Positions 32,244-39,815 of a stretch of DNA of 51,769 nt are shown here, piece after piece. Position 1 is the first letter of the stretch, and each line of letters starts with the position of its first letter. Source of the stretch: Bacteroidia bacterium. Its GTDB lineage: Bacteria; Bacteroidota; Bacteroidia; SpSt-205. A program made the translations under genes and the position numbers. The stretch lies in contig JANWZJ010000009.1 of the NCBI GenBank assembly GCA_025054525.1, positions 1 through 51,769 of the forward strand. Direction: 5' to 3'. Below the pieces are notes generated by a model. It was not told the DNA's origin and made no database searches. It was given only the letters and a program-made list of their open reading frames with translations.

Positions 32244-34685
32244 TTATTCTGCTTCTATAATCGGAGAGACACTTACCACCCTATCTCCCTCTTTCAGCCG
32301 AATCATCATGTTACCTTGCGTATCTCGCCCCAACAGCGGGATTTCCTTGGCAGGGAAGCGGATGCCCTGCCCACCTTGTGTAACTAAGAGCATATCCGAA
32401 GCTCGGTCTGAAAGGGTAAGGGCAGCCACAAGCCGACCTGTTTTAGAAGAGACGCAGAAGGTACGAACCCCCTGCCCCCCCCTGTGTGTAATGCGATATT
32501 CTTCTATGGAGGTAGCTTTTCCATACCCGAACTCTGAAAGGACAAAAAGCTCCCTTGTTTGGGGCGTGATGCCTTCTAAGGCTATCACTGCGTCCTCCGC
32601 CTCTAACTTCATACCGATTACACCTGCCGCGTCGCGTCCCATCGCTCGCACTTCCTGATGTGCGAAACGAATGGCTTGCCCTCCCGCTGAAACCATGATT
32701 ATCTCTTTCGTTTTCTGCTCGTTTACGAGAAGAACCTTCACCAGATGATCCCCTTCCCGAATAGAAACAGCAATAATACCCTTGCTACGAACATTTGTGT
32801 ATTCTTGGAGAGGCGTCTTCTTTATCATTCCGTTTTGTGTAGCAAAGAGTAGCACGTGCTGCTTCACTATGGCTTCATCCTGTAGAAACGGCACATTCAG
32901 ATAAGCGACCACTCGGTCATCCGGCGGAAGGGCTAAAAGATTCTGAATATGCCTGCCTTTCTGGGCGCGCTGAGCTTCGGGAATATCATGGACTTTGAGC
33001 CAGTAGCAGTGGCCTTTCTGCGTAAAAAGCAAAAGATAGTCGCGTAGATGGGCTATGAGCACGTCTTGAATAAAGTCTTCGTCTTTGAGTTCCATGGTAC
33101 GAACTCCACTACCCCCCCTGCCCTGCGAACGGTAAGCACTCAAATCCGTACGCTTGATGTAGCCCTGGTGCGAGATGAGTATCGCCGCAGAGGCATTCGG
33201 CAGAGTATCCTCTAAGGTAATCTCACCCGTTTCAGAGGCTATCTGGGTGCGACGCGCATCCCCATGGGTGTTATCGAGCTGTTGGAGTTCTCTTTGTATG
33301 ATAGCTCGCTGCTCGGCAGGGTCTTGTAAGACCTTGCGATAGTAAGCTATTCTTTCCAGAAGCTCTGTATGCTCTGCTTGTATTTTCTCACGCTCCAGGG
33401 CGGTAAGCCGCTGCAACCGCAAATCTAATATCGCCTGCGCTTGCACAGGCGTAAGATTGAACTGCTGGATGAGACCATTTTTGGCTTCTTCGGGCGTGCG
33501 AGAGCCCCGAATCAAAGCAATAATCGCATCTAAATGAGCCAGCGCAATTAGAAGCCCCTCCAAAATATGGGCACGCTTTTCGGCTTGCTCTAAATCATAA
33601 GCAGTACGCCGAAGAACGATTTGATTGCGGTGCTCCAAGTAGGCGGTGAGCGCATCTCGTAGGTTAAGCATTCGGGGACGACCCTTGTATAGTCCTACCC
33701 AGTAAGCATTATAGGAAATCTCCAGCATCGTATGCATGTACAGGCTATTCAATACACTGCGGGGGGTAGCATCCCGCTTGAGTTCTACTACTACGCGTAC
33801 TCCCTCGCGGTCTGACTCATCTCGTACTTCGGCTATTCCCTCTATCTTCTTATTCTCCGCTAAATGCGCAATCTGCTCTACCAGAGACGCCTTGCTGACT
33901 CGGTAAGGGATCTCAGTGATAATGACAGCGGTTTTTCCCCCGGGTAGGGTATCTATGAAGGCTTTGCCTCTGAGCCGAAGGCGCCCTCTGCCCGTGAGAT
34001 ACATTTGACGAATGCCCTCTTTCCCCAGAATCATACCCCCCGTCGGGAAATCAGGCCCTTGAATGGCTTCTATGAGGGCTTCGTCAGAAAGAGTAGGGTT
34101 CTCTAACAGCAAAATCAGTGCCCTAACAACATCAGAAAGGTTATGGGGGGGAATCTCTGTAGCCATTCCCACCGCTATACCGCTGGCACCGTTGAGCAGG
34201 AGATTGGGAAGGAGAGCTGGTAGTACTGTCGGCTCTTGTAAAGACTCATCAAAATTGGGGATGAAGTCCACGGTGTTCTTCTCTAAATCCTCCAGCATTG
34301 TAAGGGATATTGCTGCCAGGCGCGCTTCTGTGTAGCGCATGGCGGCGGGTGCATCGTCGTCCATAGAGCCGAAGTTACCCTGCCCTTCTACTAAAGGATA
34401 CCGCAAGGTCCATTCTTGGGCCATCCGAACCATCGTATCATATACCGCTGCGTCTCCATGTGGATGATATTTACCCAAAACTTCCCCCACGATACGAGCT
34501 GACTTTTTGTAGGGCTTATCTGGAGTTAGCCCTAACTCTAACATTCCATAAAGCACTCGGCGTTGCACAGGCTTGAGTCCATCTCGCACATCAGGCAGCG
34601 CCCGTGCTACGATTACGCTCATTGCATAATCTATGTAGGCGCTGCGCATCTCATCTACAATGGAACGCTCTATGACCTGACTCAC
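32244..34685 (-). CDS. gyrA: DNA gyrase subunit A
   Basis: An 813-residue type IIA topoisomerase A subunit introducing negative supercoils with GyrB. The N-terminal domain carries catalytic Tyr118 (AMRYTEARL); the quinolone region is [15 protein letters not shown], with Ala79 at the position of E. coli Ser83 and Asp83 at the position of Asp87. The C-terminal beta-pinwheel includes [11 protein letters not shown], a GyrA-box-like motif, supporting GyrA over ParC. It is shorter than E. coli GyrA (875). The start is GTG, 4 nt behind TAGTTTTG. It leads the gyrA-DUF4139-dehydrogenase operon. Confidence 0.93.
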   Translation of the reverse strand: MSQVIERSIVDEMRSAYIDYAMSVIVARALPDVRDGLKPVQRRVLYGMLELGLTPDKPYKKSARIVGEVLGKYHPHGDAAVYDTMVRMAQEWTLRYPLVEGQGNFGSMDDDAPAAMRYTEARLAAISLTMLEDLEKNTVDFIPNFDESLQEPTVLPALLPNLLLNGASGIAVGMATEIPPHNLSDVVRALILLLENPTLSDEALIEAIQGPDFPTGGMILGKEGIRQMYLTGRGRLRLRGKAFIDTLPGGKTAVIITEIPYRVSKASLVEQIAHLAENKKIEGIAEVRDESDREGVRVVVELKRDATPRSVLNSLYMHTMLEISYNAYWVGLYKGRPRMLNLRDALTAYLEHRNQIVLRRTAYDLEQAEKRAHILEGLLIALAHLDAIIALIRGSRTPEEAKNGLIQQFNLTPVQAQAILDLRLQRLTALEREKIQAEHTELLERIAYYRKVLQDPAEQRAIIQRELQQLDNTHGDARRTQIASETGEITLEDTLPNASAAILISHQGYIKRTDLSAYRSQGRGGSGVRTMELKDEDFIQDVLIAHLRDYLLLFTQKGHCYWLKVHDIPEAQRAQKGRHIQNLLALPPDDRVVAYLNVPFLQDEAIVKQHVLLFATQNGMIKKTPLQEYTNVRSKGIIAVSIREGDHLVKVLLVNEQKTKEIIMVSAGGQAIRFAHQEVRAMGRDAAGVIGMKLEAEDAVIALEGITPQTRELFVLSEFGYGKATSIEEYRITHRGGQGVRTFCVSSKTGRLVAALTLSDRASDMLLVTQGGQGIRFPAKEIPLLGRDTQGNMMIRLKEGDRVVSVSPIIEAE

Positions 34686-34689
34686 CCCA

Positions 34690-34717
34690 CAAAACTACCG
34701 AAAACCTCATATCTTTG
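34690..34717. promoter_or_regulatory. Divergent promoters of gyrA and the acidic secreted protein
   Basis: Leftward TAGTTTTG at 34690-34697, 4 nt before GTG 34685. Rightward TATCTTTG at 34710-34717, 7 nt before GTG 34725. The starts are 39 bp apart. The supercoiling-sensitive gyrA promoter is thus physically tied to its neighbour's. Confidence 0.55.
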
Positions 34718-34724
34718 ACTGAGG

Positions 34725-35795
34725 GTGCTGCGATGGCTGCTTTTCTTTGGGTTATTGTGCTTAGCCTATCCTCAAGGCATCGCCTCCCCCGATGAAGATG
34801 AGCTTCTCTTAGAGGAAGCCGATTTACCAGTGGAGGAAGCGCCTATAGAAGAAGAGGAAATACAGGAGGATATAGATATAGTTGAACCTGAGGACGAGCT
34901 CCCCGAAGAGAGCACCCCCCTCATAGAAGAGGACCTCCACCCAATAGAAGAAGAAGGCATAGAGGTCTTTGAAGGTGATATAGAAGAAGGTATCCCCGAG
35001 ACCGCACGCCCTTCCACTTCAAGAGACACCCAGCCTTCCCAACCTCAGGACTCTTCTTTGGCTGCTGTAGCCGATACTACTGCAGAAGCCTTCAGTTGGC
35101 TGCCGAGACCCTCACCTCTTCCCCTTCGCCTGATTGACTCTCCGCTCAATCCTAACCTCACTACCGATAAACGCGTAAATCAAAAGATTCGCACTACCAG
35201 CCCCTTTCTCGTGCAAATAGCTCGCCCTCGGCTTCTTAACCTAAAGGGATATGCTCTGCGCCATGGCTTTGAGCAGTGGTATCTGTATATCATCGTGGCA
35301 GGGGAGATTCGCATAGCAGGCAAACCCCTCCGCTGCCAAGGACTGCCCACATATATAGCGATTGTAAGCCCGCTTCGCAAACTCCAAGAACTGCCGCCTG
35401 TGCTGGAAACCCCCGCCCTCATGCTCAAGGGAATCGTGGATTATGGGGATACTATAGTCCATCACTTCTACGCCGAAGCCCGGAGACTACGAGCCCAATT
35501 AGACAGCCTCAAAGCCCTACCCCCTCCCCCAGACGAAATCCAGGCGCAAAATCTACAAGAGCTTCTTCAAAAAACCCAAGACTCGCTTGTTTATGCAGAG
35601 GTCTATCGGAATCTCTATTGCCACTTCCAGAAAGCCAAAACCTCGCCCAAGAAGATAGTGAAGTTCTTTCTCAGCTTTCCTTTCAATCGCACACTTACTT
35701 ATTCTATCTACTCAGCCCCTTACGCACTGCCGCGCTACCTCCCCCCAGAAAATTCCTCTCCTTCCACAGCATCTCCCCACCTAAGTCAAGAATGA
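34725..35795 (+). CDS. Exported protein with long acidic low-complexity region
   Basis: A 356-residue protein that I do not recognise. GTG start 7 nt behind TATCTTTG; signal peptide MLRWLLFFGLLCLAYPQG. Residues about 22-95 are nearly all Glu, Asp, Ile, Leu and Pro with repeated EEDLP/EEEIxE-like units, followed by a Ser/Thr/Pro linker. A C-terminal part of about 200 residues (LKGYALRHGFEQWYLYIIVAG..., then a helical region LRAQLDSLKALPPPPDE) may be a folded domain. The acidic section could bind calcium or basic partners; this is inference. It reads toward the rhomboid gene without overlap. Confidence 0.65.
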   Translation: MLRWLLFFGLLCLAYPQGIASPDEDELLLEEADLPVEEAPIEEEEIQEDIDIVEPEDELPEESTPLIEEDLHPIEEEGIEVFEGDIEEGIPETARPSTSRDTQPSQPQDSSLAAVADTTAEAFSWLPRPSPLPLRLIDSPLNPNLTTDKRVNQKIRTTSPFLVQIARPRLLNLKGYALRHGFEQWYLYIIVAGEIRIAGKPLRCQGLPTYIAIVSPLRKLQELPPVLETPALMLKGIVDYGDTIVHHFYAEARRLRAQLDSLKALPPPPDEIQAQNLQELLQKTQDSLVYAEVYRNLYCHFQKAKTSPKKIVKFFLSFPFNRTLTYSIYSAPYALPRYLPPENSSPSTASPHLSQE

Positions 35796-35807
35796 AGTTT
35801 CCTACCT

Positions 35808-35815
35808 TAGCTTTG
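35808..35815 (+). promoter_or_regulatory. -7 box of the rhomboid gene
   Basis: TAGCTTTG, 7 nt before ATG 35823, just after the end of the acidic-protein gene. Confidence 0.55.
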
Positions 35816-35822
35816 CTTAGAG

Positions 35823-36374
35823 ATGGATAAGTCCGCAATACCCCATCTTATTATCATCAATAGCCTTATCTGGTTAGCGAGCTTCAAGTTTCCCGAGCTT
35901 CCTTTCTACTTAGCTGTACATAAACGGGGATTAGGATTAGAGTGGTGGCAAATTTTGACCTACTTCTTCACGCACCAGAAGTTCTGGCATATTTTCGGGA
36001 ATATGTTAGCCCTTTGGAGTTTAGGTACTGCTGTGGAAGCTGTTATGGGGACTCGGCATTTTCTGAAAATGTATCTCTTCACTGGGATAGCCTCGGGGCT
36101 GATATTAGCCTTTTTAGACCCTTCCCCTATGCCCGTGCTGGGCGCATCTACCAGTGTGAGTGGGGTGCTCACTGCATTCGCATATTACTTTCCCCGCTCT
36201 CATCTTATCCTTTTCCCTGTGCCTATACCCATTTCCGCCCGAACCTTAGCGATAGGCTTCGGACTTCTCTCGCTGGCATTATTCGTGTGGGAGCCCGTTA
36301 TGGGGGGCATCTCCCACTTGGGGCATTTGTCGGGGTTGGTCTTGGGGTGGGTGTATCTGCGGTGGCTGCGCTGA
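35823..36374 (+). CDS. Rhomboid-family intramembrane serine protease
   Basis: A 183-residue six-helix rhomboid-type protease, short for the family. Landmarks: the FWHIFGNM motif on helix 2 (His and Asn near the active site), the catalytic segment LGASTSVSGVL with nucleophile Ser109, and the last helix GHLSGLVLGW, with His168 as the probable catalytic histidine. In most rhomboids the residue after the serine is Gly; here it is Thr. Substrates are unknown. It overlaps the end of convergent scpB by 96 bp, and this overlap includes the codons of the catalytic-histidine helix. Confidence 0.85.
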   Translation: MDKSAIPHLIIINSLIWLASFKFPELPFYLAVHKRGLGLEWWQILTYFFTHQKFWHIFGNMLALWSLGTAVEAVMGTRHFLKMYLFTGIASGLILAFLDPSPMPVLGASTSVSGVLTAFAYYFPRSHLILFPVPIPISARTLAIGFGLLSLALFVWEPVMGGISHLGHLSGLVLGWVYLRWLR

Positions 36375-36899
36375 AAAGTCCTGCAAGCGAGGAAGTTCCT
36401 CTATACTACTGATGCCTAAGACTTCCAGAAACTTCTGTGTGGTACGATAGGTCAGCGGTTTTCCTGGCAGGTTAGCGCGTCCTGCTGGCTCTATGAGTTC
36501 TAACTCTAAGAGCCTTTCTACCGCATAATCGCTCTGTACCCCCCTCACATGTTGAATGAAGGGACGAGTCACGGGCTGATGGTAAGCTACCACAGCTATC
36601 GTCTCTAATAAAGGACGAGAAAGACGAACTCCCTGCTGGAGCTTGAGATATTCGGCTACTCCTTGCCCATATTCGGGGCGCGTGCGTAATGCATAGCCCC
36701 CCGCTGCGCAGATAAGCTCTATACTACTTCCTTCATAGCGACTGCGTAAAGATTGCACCCCCCCCTCTATCTCTTCTTCTGCTACCTCTCTCCCTATGAT
36801 GTGAGAGAGGGCTTTTTTTAGCTCCTCTCGGGGAAAAGGCTCAGGCTGAACAAAAAGAAGCGCTTCTATGAGATTCGCCAGCTTACCTCCATCGCTCAT
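36279..36899 (-). CDS. scpB: Segregation and condensation protein B
   Basis: A 206-residue ScpB, the winged-helix partner that joins ScpA and Smc in chromosome condensation. The N-terminal LIEALLFVQPEPFPREEL and the central RLSRPLLETIAVVAYHQPVTRPFIQHVRGV are diagnostic, as is the LLELELIEPAGRANLPGKPLTYRTT wing. The tail from about residue 175 is Pro/Gln-rich and probably unstructured; this is the part overlapping rhomboid. Its start overlaps the gcdH stop by one base. Smc and scpA are not in the window. Confidence 0.93.
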   Translation of the reverse strand: MSDGGKLANLIEALLFVQPEPFPREELKKALSHIIGREVAEEEIEGGVQSLRSRYEGSSIELICAAGGYALRTRPEYGQGVAEYLKLQQGVRLSRPLLETIAVVAYHQPVTRPFIQHVRGVQSDYAVERLLELELIEPAGRANLPGKPLTYRTTQKFLEVLGISSIEELPRLQDFSAQPPQIHPPQDQPRQMPQVGDAPHNGLPHE

Positions 36900-38080
36900 C
36901 AGACAAAGGCAGATATACCCGTAATATCCTGTCCCGTAATGAGCAGATGAACTTCATGAGTGCCTTCGTAGGTAATCACAGACTCTAAGTTCATCATATG
37001 ACGCATGATAGGATAATCTCCCATGATTCCCATGCCGCCTAAGATTTGCCGAGTGGTGCGGGCTACTTCCAGAGCCATGGCTACGTTGTTGCGCTTCGCC
37101 ATGGAAATTTGCTGAGGGGTCGCTCGTCCTTCATTCATGAGCTGACCTAATCGCAGCGCTAAAAGCTGGGCCTTTGTGATTTCGGTGAGTATCTCTGCGA
37201 GCTTTTTCTGCGTGAGCTGGAACGCAGCAATAGGCTTACCAAATTGTGTGCGTTCTAAGCTATACTTTACCGCGGTCTTATAGCAGTCTATGGCAGCTCC
37301 TATAGCCCCCCATGCGATGCCATACCGAGCGCTATTGAGACAAGAAAGTGGTCCCTTGAGTCCCACTACACCCGGAAGGAGATTTTCCTTAGGCACACGC
37401 ACCTTGTCCATGACGAGTTCGCCAGTCGCGGAGGCACGGAGCGACCACTTGCGATGGATTTCCGGAGCCGAGAAACCTTCCATTCCGCGCTCTACTATTA
37501 GGCCATAGATTTTGCCATCGGAGCCTTTTGCCCAAACAACGGCTATGTCTGCAAAAGGCGCATTAGATATCCACATTTTGCGGCCTGTGAGTACATAATA
37601 GTCCCCTTCTTCATAGAAATAGCTTTCCATTCCTGCCGGGTTAGAGCCGTGATTAGGTTCGGTAAGTCCGAAGCAGCCCATGATTTCTCCCCGAGCCAAA
37701 CGGGGCAGGTATTTGCGCCGCTGTTCCTCCGAGCCGAAGCGCCAGATAGGATACATTACCAGGGAACTTTGCACAGAAGCAATAGAGCGGATACCTGAGT
37801 CGCCCGCTTCAATCTCCTGCATGATAAGCCCATAACTAATGTAATCCAACCCAGCCCCTCCATACTCCTCTGGAATAAACGGACCGAGGATTCCCAGCTC
37901 CGCCATCTCTGGGATTAGGTGGGTGGGACACTCTGCGCGTTGGGCATAATCATCTATGATGGGCTTGATGCGAGTTTCTACCCACTGGCGCACCGTATCT
38001 CGTATCGCTCTTTGCTCAGGCGTGAAAAAGTCGTCTATCTCATAGTAATCCGTATTGATGATGCGCGTCTGCGTAAGCAT
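36899..38080 (-). CDS. gcdH: Glutaryl-CoA dehydrogenase
   Basis: A 393-residue acyl-CoA dehydrogenase of the glutaryl-CoA type: FAD enzyme that oxidises and decarboxylates glutaryl-CoA to crotonyl-CoA in lysine/tryptophan breakdown. The SVQSSLVMYPIWRFGSEEQRRKYLPRL segment, CFGLTEPNHGSNPAGME (FAD site) and catalytic Glu372 in TYEGTHEVHLL match GCDH rather than general acyl-CoA dehydrogenases. A perfect TATCTTTG box lies 4 nt before the ATG. No other beta-oxidation gene is adjacent; scpB follows with a one-base overlap. Confidence 0.88.
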   Translation of the reverse strand: MLTQTRIINTDYYEIDDFFTPEQRAIRDTVRQWVETRIKPIIDDYAQRAECPTHLIPEMAELGILGPFIPEEYGGAGLDYISYGLIMQEIEAGDSGIRSIASVQSSLVMYPIWRFGSEEQRRKYLPRLARGEIMGCFGLTEPNHGSNPAGMESYFYEEGDYYVLTGRKMWISNAPFADIAVVWAKGSDGKIYGLIVERGMEGFSAPEIHRKWSLRASATGELVMDKVRVPKENLLPGVVGLKGPLSCLNSARYGIAWGAIGAAIDCYKTAVKYSLERTQFGKPIAAFQLTQKKLAEILTEITKAQLLALRLGQLMNEGRATPQQISMAKRNNVAMALEVARTTRQILGGMGIMGDYPIMRHMMNLESVITYEGTHEVHLLITGQDITGISAFV

Positions 38081-38084
38081 AATG

Positions 38085-38092
38085 CAAAGATA
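38085..38092 (-). promoter_or_regulatory. Leaderless-type promoter box of gcdH
   Basis: TATCTTTG read leftward, 4 nt before ATG 38080. Confidence 0.6.
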
Positions 38093-38117
38093 AACAAAAC
38101 GCTCCTGCGTCCGAGGA

Positions 38118-39419
38118 TTAGGGCACCAGATAAGCGAAAGGGGTGCCCTCTACCGTTAGCCCTTGGACGATAATAGGAGCTTGATGCGGAGGATGAACTA
38201 ATTCCGAGGGGGAGACTGGTTCGCTCAAGCGCTGCTTTAGTAGTTCCCGCCCGGTTAGGTCTAACCACCGTACCTCTCTAACTAAAGCGGTTCTCTCGCT
38301 GGAGGTTAGAGCGGTAGCGAGACTAAGCGCTGCTATGCGAGGGGCCTCAGTACCCGAAGCTGTGTAGAGAAAATCCCCTCCCGCATACAGTTTGCCCTCA
38401 TAGAGGGTTATCGCGTACACGCAAAAAGGTCCCAGTCCTTCTCCTACTGCCTCCCAAGTGCTGCGAGGTGAGAAGTAGGCTATTCTGGCTACAGGTTTCC
38501 CCGCTGCAGATAGAAAGGTACCTGCTATGTAGGCAGTAGTGCCTGAGGTTGGGAGAATGGCCTGCACTGCCCCTCCTGTGGGGGCTCCTGTAAGGGTTAT
38601 CGTTCTTCCTTCGCTTAGTAGGAATACCCGTCCTAAGGCACTGCCTGTCCCAGCAAACTCCCCCCCTACCCACAAGTTTCTCCCTGCAGCGCTCAGGGTA
38701 CGCACGGGCGCACTGGGAGGAACTTCGTAGGGGGTGTAAGGCGGGATAAGGCGTGCCTGGCTCTTGCGCAGAAGGGCTAAATAGGAGTATGCGCTCTGGC
38801 CTCCTTCCGTTTCAGTAAAGGCACCTCCTATGTAAACTGAATCACCTATACAAGCCAGTGCATAGACATTCCCGCCGACGAGCAAGGTACTGCTGTGAGC
38901 GGGTACGGGCGCCCGCCAAGCCCCCCTATCCCAATAAGCTAAGGCAGCGATGGGTTGCGGTGGGTCCCCCACCTGAAGAAACCGTCCACCCACCCATAGG
39001 TCGTTCCCACATACGGCTATGGCATAAACAGGACCATCAGTACCCCCACCTATTTCACTCCACCTGCCGCTGAGGGGATCGTACATCGCCAAGTGCCGAG
39101 CCGGTATGCCATCTACGCTAGTGAAGTCTCCGCCTATTACCAGCTTACCTCGGTACTCACTGATGGCATACACGATGCCTCTGCCCCCCAGTCCAATCTC
39201 TACATGGGCTTTTTGCCAACCGCCTCTTGGGGTATAGCGGGCTATTCCCTGTGTGCGCAGGGCAGTGCCACCCACGTTTCGGAAGCTACCCCCCACATAT
39301 AATGCCCCTTGCCAGACAAAAAGTGCATACACATCGCCATCCGTGCCTCCCGCTACATTTTCCCATGTCTGCGCCCAAATAAAAAGGCTTCCAAGCATGC
39401 CGCTTGGAAGCCCACTCAA
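38118..39419 (-). CDS. Secreted propeller-type repeat protein with possible T9SS tail
   Basis: A 433-residue exported protein built from at least six repeats of the form VYAL..YVGGxF.....IAxxxP (for example LYVGGSFRNVGGT, LVIGGDFTSVDG, LWVGGRFLQVG, VYIGGAFTE, LWVGGEFAGTG, LYAGGDF), as in delta-60/propeller surface proteins. The last about 60 residues (REVRWLDLTGRELLK...) resemble a divergent type IX sorting domain. The start is uncertain: TTG 39419 gives a usable leader, ATG 39398 a very short one. No promoter box precedes it, and a terminator-like hairpin covers its start. Confidence 0.72.
   Translation of the reverse strand: MSGLPSGMLGSLFIWAQTWENVAGGTDGDVYALFVWQGALYVGGSFRNVGGTALRTQGIARYTPRGGWQKAHVEIGLGGRGIVYAISEYRGKLVIGGDFTSVDGIPARHLAMYDPLSGRWSEIGGGTDGPVYAIAVCGNDLWVGGRFLQVGDPPQPIAALAYWDRGAWRAPVPAHSSTLLVGGNVYALACIGDSVYIGGAFTETEGGQSAYSYLALLRKSQARLIPPYTPYEVPPSAPVRTLSAAGRNLWVGGEFAGTGSALGRVFLLSEGRTITLTGAPTGGAVQAILPTSGTTAYIAGTFLSAAGKPVARIAYFSPRSTWEAVGEGLGPFCVYAITLYEGKLYAGGDFLYTASGTEAPRIAALSLATALTSSERTALVREVRWLDLTGRELLKQRLSEPVSPSELVHPPHQAPIIVQGLTVEGTPFAYLVP
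39377..39412 (-). terminator. Hairpin with T-tract over the start of the propeller gene
   Basis: Read leftward: an 11-bp perfect inverted repeat (arms 39402-39412 and 39386-39396, 5-nt loop) followed by TTTTTATTT (39385-39377). This is an intrinsic-terminator shape, 24 nt after the stop of the HMA-like gene, yet it lies inside the coding region of the downstream gene. It probably acts as a leaky terminator or attenuator. Confidence 0.65.
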
Positions 39420-39436
39420 ACAAACGCTTAGCCTAA

Positions 39437-39763
39437 TCAGGAATGCTCCTCTTTGTGCTTACCCTTGCAGGAGGGATATTCTTCGTTAGAGATGAGGGTG
39501 TATTTGACGCCTGCTTCCCGAAGGGCTCCATGAATACGACTGCAGCACCCCAACGTGGGTTTGTCATAGAAAATAGTAAAGTTACCTTCTTTCTCATCAT
39601 ACTGCGTGCTCTTGATACCCTTGATAGAGGCAAGGGACTTTTGGGCGACAGCTACTTGCTCCTTGTCCATCTTGAGCACCATCTTAGAAGATTTGCCATC
39701 ATTAGCGATAGCAGTGCCAGCCCAGAACAGGGCGGCTACGATAAGTTGCCCTACGATTCGCAT
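39437..39763 (-). CDS. Small exported protein, HMA-like fold with Cys-Cys motif
   Basis: A 108-residue exported protein: signal peptide MRIVGQLIVAALFWAGTAIA, then a ferredoxin-like beta-alpha-beta pattern (SSKMVLKMDKEQVAVAQKSLASIKGIKSTQYDEKEGNFTIFYD). The classical MxCxxC metal loop is missing; instead there is a Cys-Cys in LGCCSRIH and a Cys/Lys/His/Glu-rich tail (PSCKGKHKEEHS). It may bind a metal in the periplasm or simply have the fold. The long reading to 40135 runs over the divergent kinase gene and is an artefact. A perfect TATATTTG box lies 4 nt before the ATG. Confidence 0.7.
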   Translation of the reverse strand: MRIVGQLIVAALFWAGTAIANDGKSSKMVLKMDKEQVAVAQKSLASIKGIKSTQYDEKEGNFTIFYDKPTLGCCSRIHGALREAGVKYTLISNEEYPSCKGKHKEEHS

Positions 39764-39767
39764 ACCG

Positions 39768-39810
39768 CAAATATACAACAATTTTTCCTTCCGCAACTCC
39801 TCTAACTTTG
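39768..39810. promoter_or_regulatory. Divergent promoters of HMA-like gene and sensor kinase
   Basis: Leftward TATATTTG at 39768-39775 (4 nt before ATG 39763); rightward TAACTTTG at 39803-39810 (5 nt before GTG 39816). Confidence 0.6.
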
Positions 39811-39815
39811 GTAGG

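Noticed and set aside
39606-39815. A 70-residue N-terminal extension of the sensor kinase
   Set aside because: It overlaps the HMA-like gene antisense and has no box at its start; GTG 39816 has TAACTTTG and a signal peptide.
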